From IMG/VR virus record IMGVR_UViG_3300047994_000066, positions 18,473 through 82,472 of that record: DNA of 64,000 bases; one strand, 5' to 3'. Numbering within the stretch: the stretch's first letter is position 1; each line of letters opens with the position of its first letter. This stretch comes from a virus. The notes below the pieces were generated by a model. It saw nothing but the letters and a program-made list of their open reading frames with translations, did no database searches and was not told the origin of the DNA. A program made the translations under genes and the position numbers. This document shows positions 61,255 through 64,000 of this stretch, one piece after another.

Positions 61255-61581
61255 CTATTGCCGAGCCGTAATTTGTGACTGAATGAGAGCCTGAAAACCT
61301 TCCCGAGTCTGAGGGAAACCAGCGAGACGGCAAGCACGCTTGCAATTGTCACTGAGATAACCCTTCAGTTCAAGAACTTCCAGCGGCGCATACGTGCGAC
61401 GGCTAGCGTCATCCTTCACCGTTTCAAGCAGGCTGAAGTACTCTTCAACCGTGAAATTCTTGATTAGAAACGCCTGAAACGATGCCTTTGAGCCGTACTT
61501 GAATCGAGCCACGAACTTGCGATCCGGACCATAAGTCAGGTACTTGCTAGAATACTGGAATTGAGATTTGTCGAATTTCAT
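61255..61581 (-). CDS. hypothetical protein, 108 aa, first gene of the - strand operon
   Basis: Basic, aromatic N-terminal part (SQFQYSSKYLTYGPDRKF) and a helical end with two cysteines (SDNCKRACRLAGFPQTREGF). A TTTAGGAGACACTA leader precedes ATG 61581. The conserved promoter-like element shared with the endonuclease VII remnant lies just upstream. Not recognised. Confidence 0.6.
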   Translation of the reverse strand: MKFDKSQFQYSSKYLTYGPDRKFVARFKYGSKASFQAFLIKNFTVEEYFSLLETVKDDASRRTYAPLEVLELKGYLSDNCKRACRLAGFPQTREGFQALIQSQITARQ

Positions 61582-61587
61582 TAGTGT

Positions 61588-61629
61588 CTCCTAAATTCGT
61601 TTTACCTGATTAGTATATGCAGGTACCGT
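61588..61629 (-). promoter_or_regulatory. duplicated promoter/leader element, copy 1
   Basis: Read on the - strand it is ACGGTACCTGCATATACTAATCAGG followed by TAAAACGAATTTAGGAG. A near-identical copy lies at 62311-62351. TATACT is a good -10 candidate, and the upstream TTGGCAC-GGTAC-CTGCA (61634-61618) matches sigma-54 spacing, but the second copy lacks that part. Confidence 0.5.
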
Positions 61630-61690
61630 GCCAACTCCGAATTCTACAGCCAGGGGCTTAATAGAGCAATTTCAATTAGGGTATGGTCAA

Positions 61691-61734
61691 TATGTGACGC
61701 AAAGTGTTAGTCACTATGTGACACAAATTGTCAC
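61691..61734. promoter_or_regulatory. cluster of GTGAC/GTCAC palindromic sites
   Basis: GTGAC at 61694 and 61718 and GTCAC at 61710 and 61730 form two nested inverted repeats (spacers 11 and 7). The 8-mer TATGTGAC occurs at 61691 and 61715, 24 bases apart. The cluster lies in the divergent gap, 40-80 bases upstream of the + strand promoter, as expected for an activator or repressor. Confidence 0.6.
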
Positions 61735-61773
61735 TTTGACCACAAAATCCTCGTTTCAGGCACTCAATTGACT

Positions 61774-61789
61774 TGGCATGCCCCTTGCA
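61774..61789 (+). promoter_or_regulatory. sigma-54-like promoter (alternative: sigma-70)
   Basis: TTGGCATGCCCCTTGCA matches TGGCAY-N5-TTGCW with exactly ten bases between GG (61775-61776) and GC (61787-61788). The predicted start is near 61800, giving a 22-base leader before ATG 61822. An overlapping sigma-70 reading is TTGACT (61768-61773), 18 bases, TATCCT (61792-61797). Confidence 0.45.
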
Positions 61790-61821
61790 TCTATCCTATT
61801 ATCAGTAACTAGGAGAAACCA

Positions 61822-62124
61822 ATGCTTTACATGAATGACTATGATATCGATAATGCTTTTCATCGCGCTAGCCGTGACAGTGTGAAACGTAAAGCGATCC
61901 GAATCCTTATTAACCATAAGGATATAGTGAATAACAATTCGGATGGTTGGGCATATTGGAAAGCGCCGGTACAGGCAGCACAAAAGCTTATGCAATTGAT
62001 TAAGGGACCGAATACCATATCCGAAGTGACAGCAGCGGAATGTCTCAAAATCGCACTGCGTCCTATTAAGTCGTTTTATACAAAACATCCGCAGTTGCCG
62101 CGTCCGGAAGGTCTTGACGACTAA
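61822..62124 (+). CDS. hypothetical protein, 100 aa
   Basis: Helical protein with an aromatic start (MLYMNDYDIDNAFHRAS), a SDGWAYWKAPVQAAQKLMQL segment, and a proline-rich end (LPRPEGLDD). Not recognised. It has its own promoter region with palindromes and a terminator-like hairpin after it, so it is an independently controlled single gene. Leader ACTAGGAGAAACCA. Confidence 0.62.
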   Translation: MLYMNDYDIDNAFHRASRDSVKRKAIRILINHKDIVNNNSDGWAYWKAPVQAAQKLMQLIKGPNTISEVTAAECLKIALRPIKSFYTKHPQLPRPEGLDD

Positions 62125-62150
62125 TTGAAACTGTGAAGTAGATCATAGAC

Positions 62151-62170
62151 AGGGCCGCATCTGCGGCCCT
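62151..62170 (+). terminator. GC-rich hairpin after the 100-aa gene
   Basis: AGGGCCGC / GCGGCCCT (8 bp) around a four-base ATCT loop. No T run follows on the + strand because the duplicated segment begins at 62171. It is probably the stem of a terminator whose T tract was replaced. Confidence 0.6.
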
Positions 62171-62229
62171 TCAATCGTTACTGCGATGCTGTCGCAAAAA
62201 ATAGTCAATATGTGGATGGCATGGGAAAG
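62171..62229. repeat. duplicated segment, copy 1 (matches the start of the DUF932 gene)
   Basis: 59 bases identical to 62497-62553 except for two extra A's in an A run. The source is codons 4-22 of the DUF932 gene; here the segment is out of context, next to the endonuclease VII remnant. Confidence 0.85.
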
Positions 62230-62304
62230 AGAAAGCATAAAAATTTACATCTTCTTTAAGATAACCAATCGATGTATTGCACCCGTTGCAAAGTAAGCTG
62301 CCAT
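62230..62304 (-). pseudogene. remnant of a recombination endonuclease VII gene
   Basis: In one - strand frame the bases encode HGSLLCNGCNTSIGYLKEDV, matching the C-terminal motif of endonuclease VII (LLC-x2-CN-x2-IG-x-L-x-D). The N-terminal CxxC...HxH half is absent. The only ATG with a good ribosome site (AGGAGG, ATG 62304-62302) is in another frame and gives a 19-residue peptide. The segment is flanked by a copied promoter element on one side and a copy of the DUF932 start on the other. Confidence 0.55.
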
Positions 62305-62487
62305 GATTTCCTCCTAATTCGTTTACCTGATTAGATATATGAAGGTACCGTCGATATTGCTTGCATTCAAAAATATTAATCATATGTACGGTACCGCACA
62401 GAAAACGGATACCGATTCCCCTTAATGTGCAAGCGTGTTTTGACTGATTCGATTTGAAATATTTTCAACTAACTTAAGGAGTATATT
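62305..62487. promoter_or_regulatory. regulatory gap upstream of the DUF932 gene
   Basis: It holds the second copy of the promoter/leader element (62311-62351, - strand), two further ATATG-N2/3-GGTACCG elements (62337-62350 and 62382-62396), and a TTGACT (62440-62445) without a good -10 at normal spacing. The DUF932 start is preceded by TTAAGGAGTATATT. Confidence 0.5.
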
Positions 62488-63420
62488 ATGTCTAAGTCAA
62501 TCGTTACTGCGATGCTGTCGCAAAATAGTCAATATGTGGATGGCATGGGAAAGGTAATACCTGCCGATATCCAAGGCAATCCAAGCAAGATTGCCGATAT
62601 GGTAGGCGCATCATTTCAGGTAGAAAGACGTCCGGTATTTTTCAAAAACCCTGATGGCACCTATTCTAAAGCGCCAGGTAGAGATGTGCTAGTCCGTCCG
62701 GATACCATTTTTTCCGCATTACAGACGGATCTAGCGGACTTCGATCTAAAGATTGCTTACGGTACGGCAATTAAAGGCGGGTCTCTAATCACAGTCTGTG
62801 CTGAATTGCCGAGTGAATACGATATCACAGTAGGCAAAGGAGATTTAATAAAGTCGTTTCTTGTAGTTACCATGGACTACAATTCGAAGCATAAGAGCCG
62901 AGCGACGAAAGGGCTAATCCGAACGGTATCGGGAGCTACGCTTAGCACTAGCATCGATGAATCGACTGTGCCTGAAATCATGAAAAACATTAAGGCACAA
63001 ATTAAAGATGAGGCGCAAACATTCAAACTGCTATTTGATACCGAGATGCCAAACAAGGATATAACAAAATACTTTTCCAGTGTGCTCGATGTAGATCCGG
63101 CAGATATCGGAAAAGTCAAGGCAGGATCAAAGCTAGTGAGTACTAAGACTGAGAACATATTGAAAGCTATTACTCAGTCTTATGTGAATGCGCCAGGAGC
63201 CGATTTAGCTAAAGGTACAGTCTGGGGCGCATTGCAGGCAGTCGCCTATTATGCAACGCATCTCAAGACAGTGCGAGATACTACAGGCTCCGGAACCGAG
63301 ACAGCACGCGCAGCTAGTAACCTGAACGGAGATGCGAATCGATTGAAAGTGAGAGCATTAGATCTAGCTCTAAGCTACGCTACGCGACCTAGCAAGGTAA
63401 AACAACGCGAGGCCGCATAA
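62488..63420 (+). CDS. DUF932-like phage/plasmid protein
   Basis: 310 residues. The pattern follows DUF932 (TIGR03299-type) proteins of phages and plasmids: VERRPVFFKNPDG, RPDTIFSALQTDLA, a VVTMDYNSKHKS strand, and the C-terminal GTVWGALQAVAYYATH helix. Function is unknown; such genes are usually early and highly expressed. Leader TTAAGGAGTATATT. Its first codons are duplicated upstream (62171-62229). It is closed by a bidirectional terminator. Confidence 0.72.
   Translation: MSKSIVTAMLSQNSQYVDGMGKVIPADIQGNPSKIADMVGASFQVERRPVFFKNPDGTYSKAPGRDVLVRPDTIFSALQTDLADFDLKIAYGTAIKGGSLITVCAELPSEYDITVGKGDLIKSFLVVTMDYNSKHKSRATKGLIRTVSGATLSTSIDESTVPEIMKNIKAQIKDEAQTFKLLFDTEMPNKDITKYFSSVLDVDPADIGKVKAGSKLVSTKTENILKAITQSYVNAPGADLAKGTVWGALQAVAYYATHLKTVRDTTGSGTETARAASNLNGDANRLKVRALDLALSYATRPSKVKQREAA
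62497..62553. repeat. duplicated segment, copy 2 (inside the DUF932 gene)
   Basis: 57 bases, codons 4-22 of the DUF932 gene, the intact original of the copy at 62171-62229. Confidence 0.85.
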
Positions 63421-63440
63421 CCCAAAGGGTAAAAGAGAAA

Positions 63441-63465
63441 GCCCCGGAGAATTGCTCTCCGGGGC
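63441..63465. terminator. strong hairpin between convergent genes
   Basis: GCCCCGGAGA (63441-63450) pairs with TCTCCGGGGC (63456-63465) around a five-base loop, followed by ATTTGTCGTTT on the + strand and by TTTCTCTTTT on the - strand. It can serve both the DUF932 gene and the convergent - strand gene. Confidence 0.85.
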
Positions 63466-63485
63466 ATTTGTCGTTTAGAGTCTTA

Positions 63486-63845
63486 TTAAACCGACTCTTT
63501 AGACATGCGCTCCGCGACTGCAACGCTAATAACATCCGGATTATCGAGCGCATACTGTGCGGCTCGCGTAGTCTTAAACGGACCCATAACGGCAGTGTAA
63601 CCCTCCGGTACAGACTTGGCGCGAAACATGACATAGAAACCGTCCGGATTGATACCAACATAGGGGCGCGAATAGACACGCTGAACCGTGGCCACGCTAG
63701 GGCTATCGGCAGTAGGGGCAGGACCATTAGGAGTCAATGCGGCTTGAATCCGAGCCGCAGCACGACGCGCAGCACGATTACAAGTGTGCATCTGATTGAC
63801 GGCAATGACACGCTTCCAACGACGATTAGAATTAAGATTGTACAT
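63486..63845 (-). CDS. hypothetical basic protein, 119 aa
   Basis: Basic, arginine/alanine-rich N-terminal third (NRAARRAAARIQAAL), then a domain with YVGINPDGFYVMF and MGPFKTTRAAQYAL, a pattern seen in small phage proteins with a SPOR- or DUF-like fold. It has an AAGGAGATTATATT leader. Not recognised. Confidence 0.6.
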   Translation of the reverse strand: MYNLNSNRRWKRVIAVNQMHTCNRAARRAAARIQAALTPNGPAPTADSPSVATVQRVYSRPYVGINPDGFYVMFRAKSVPEGYTAVMGPFKTTRAAQYALDNPDVISVAVAERMSKESV

Positions 63846-63888
63846 AATATAATCTCCTTGTGAGTTACAATTGAGGGTTAATTAAACT

Positions 63889-64000
63889 TTAGATGTTCAA
63901 TTCTGAACGTTTCTTAATGTTGGACATGACAGCAAAACCGCCATGTGCCTGAATCACAATCGAGCCTTTCCTACCGTCAGCGCCGCAGCACGCGAGACAT
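63889..64000 (-). CDS. 3' end of an unidentified gene (partial)
   Basis: An open - strand frame enters from the window edge and gives 36 residues before TAA (63891-63889). It contains CLACCGADGRKGSIVIQAHG, with closely spaced cysteines suggestive of a zinc knuckle, and a basic end. The N-terminus is outside the window. Confidence 0.4.
   Translation of the reverse strand, partial: CLACCGADGRKGSIVIQAHGGFAVMSNIKKRSELNI

Noticed and set aside
61618-61634. Second sigma-54-like promoter on the - strand
   Set aside because: Spacing is perfect but TTGC is replaced by CTGC, and the duplicated leader at 62311 lacks the TGGCAC part, so TATACT-type initiation is an equal alternative; mentioned but not annotated as a separate promoter.
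1-64000. tRNA genes
   Set aside because: Gaps between genes were read for GGTTCGAAT-type T arms and cloverleaf spacing and none was convincing; a dedicated tRNA search was not possible.

Overview
The window is a 64-kb stretch of a lytic, T4-superfamily myovirus genome (class Caudoviricetes, contractile tail). Almost every recognisable gene has a T4 counterpart: late co-activator gp33, helicase loader gp59, ssDNA-binding gp32, the baseplate set (gp26, a gp54/gp19-type tube protein, gp48, gp53, gp27, gp5, gp25, gp6, gp7, gp8), head-completion nuclease gp4, neck proteins gp13-gp14-gp15 and terminase gp16/gp17. The divergence from T4, the collagen-like fibres and the CTAAATA-type late motifs recall environmental (marine or freshwater) relatives rather than enterobacterial T-evens. 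The host cannot be read from the window. No tRNA, rRNA, integrase or CRISPR array was seen.

Layout. (1) 1-4.8 kb, + strand: nucleotide metabolism and replication (GMP reductase, gp33, gp59, AAA+ ATPase, gp32), closed by a strong terminator. (2) 4.8-9.85 kb, - strand: a tail/baseplate-hub block (gp4, two structural proteins, gp26 with a probable -1 frameshift extension, and a large lysine-rich protein that may be the tape measure). (3) 9.9-28.8 kb, + strand: baseplate genes, tightly packed. (4) 28.8-49.75 kb, + strand: a 21-kb host-recognition region with four collagen-like fibres, two glycine-rich adhesins, several unknown virion proteins and an inserted enzyme cassette (2-oxoglutarate/Fe(II) prolyl-hydroxylase-like protein, two small proteins, GT4 glycosyltransferase). 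(5) 49.75-55.3 kb: neck and terminase, with an HNH endonuclease gene between the two terminase subunits. (6) 55.4-59 kb, + strand: small accessory genes including an amidoligase and a Seg-like homing endonuclease. (7) 59-61.6 kb, - strand: a chain of overlapping tiny genes, one a 34-residue mimic of the ribosomal protein bL12 factor-binding helices. (8) 61.6-64 kb: a divergent regulatory region with palindromes, repeats and a sigma-54-like promoter, a 100-residue gene, a duplication scar with an endonuclease VII remnant, a DUF932 gene and a convergent pair ended by a terminator.

How the parts work together. gp33 and the CTAAATA/TATAAATA motifs imply a T4-type late transcription programme. Several of these motifs contain the stop codon of the preceding virion gene. 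gp32 and gp59 serve replication and recombination. The baseplate genes build the injection machine, with a gp5-like spike whose lysozyme lies at the C-terminus. The fibres are dominated by Gly-X-Thr triplets, and the hydroxylase and glycosyltransferase encoded between two fibre genes make a fibre-modification system the most interesting hypothesis in the window. All assignments come from reading the sequence and from remembered family motifs; no database search was run.
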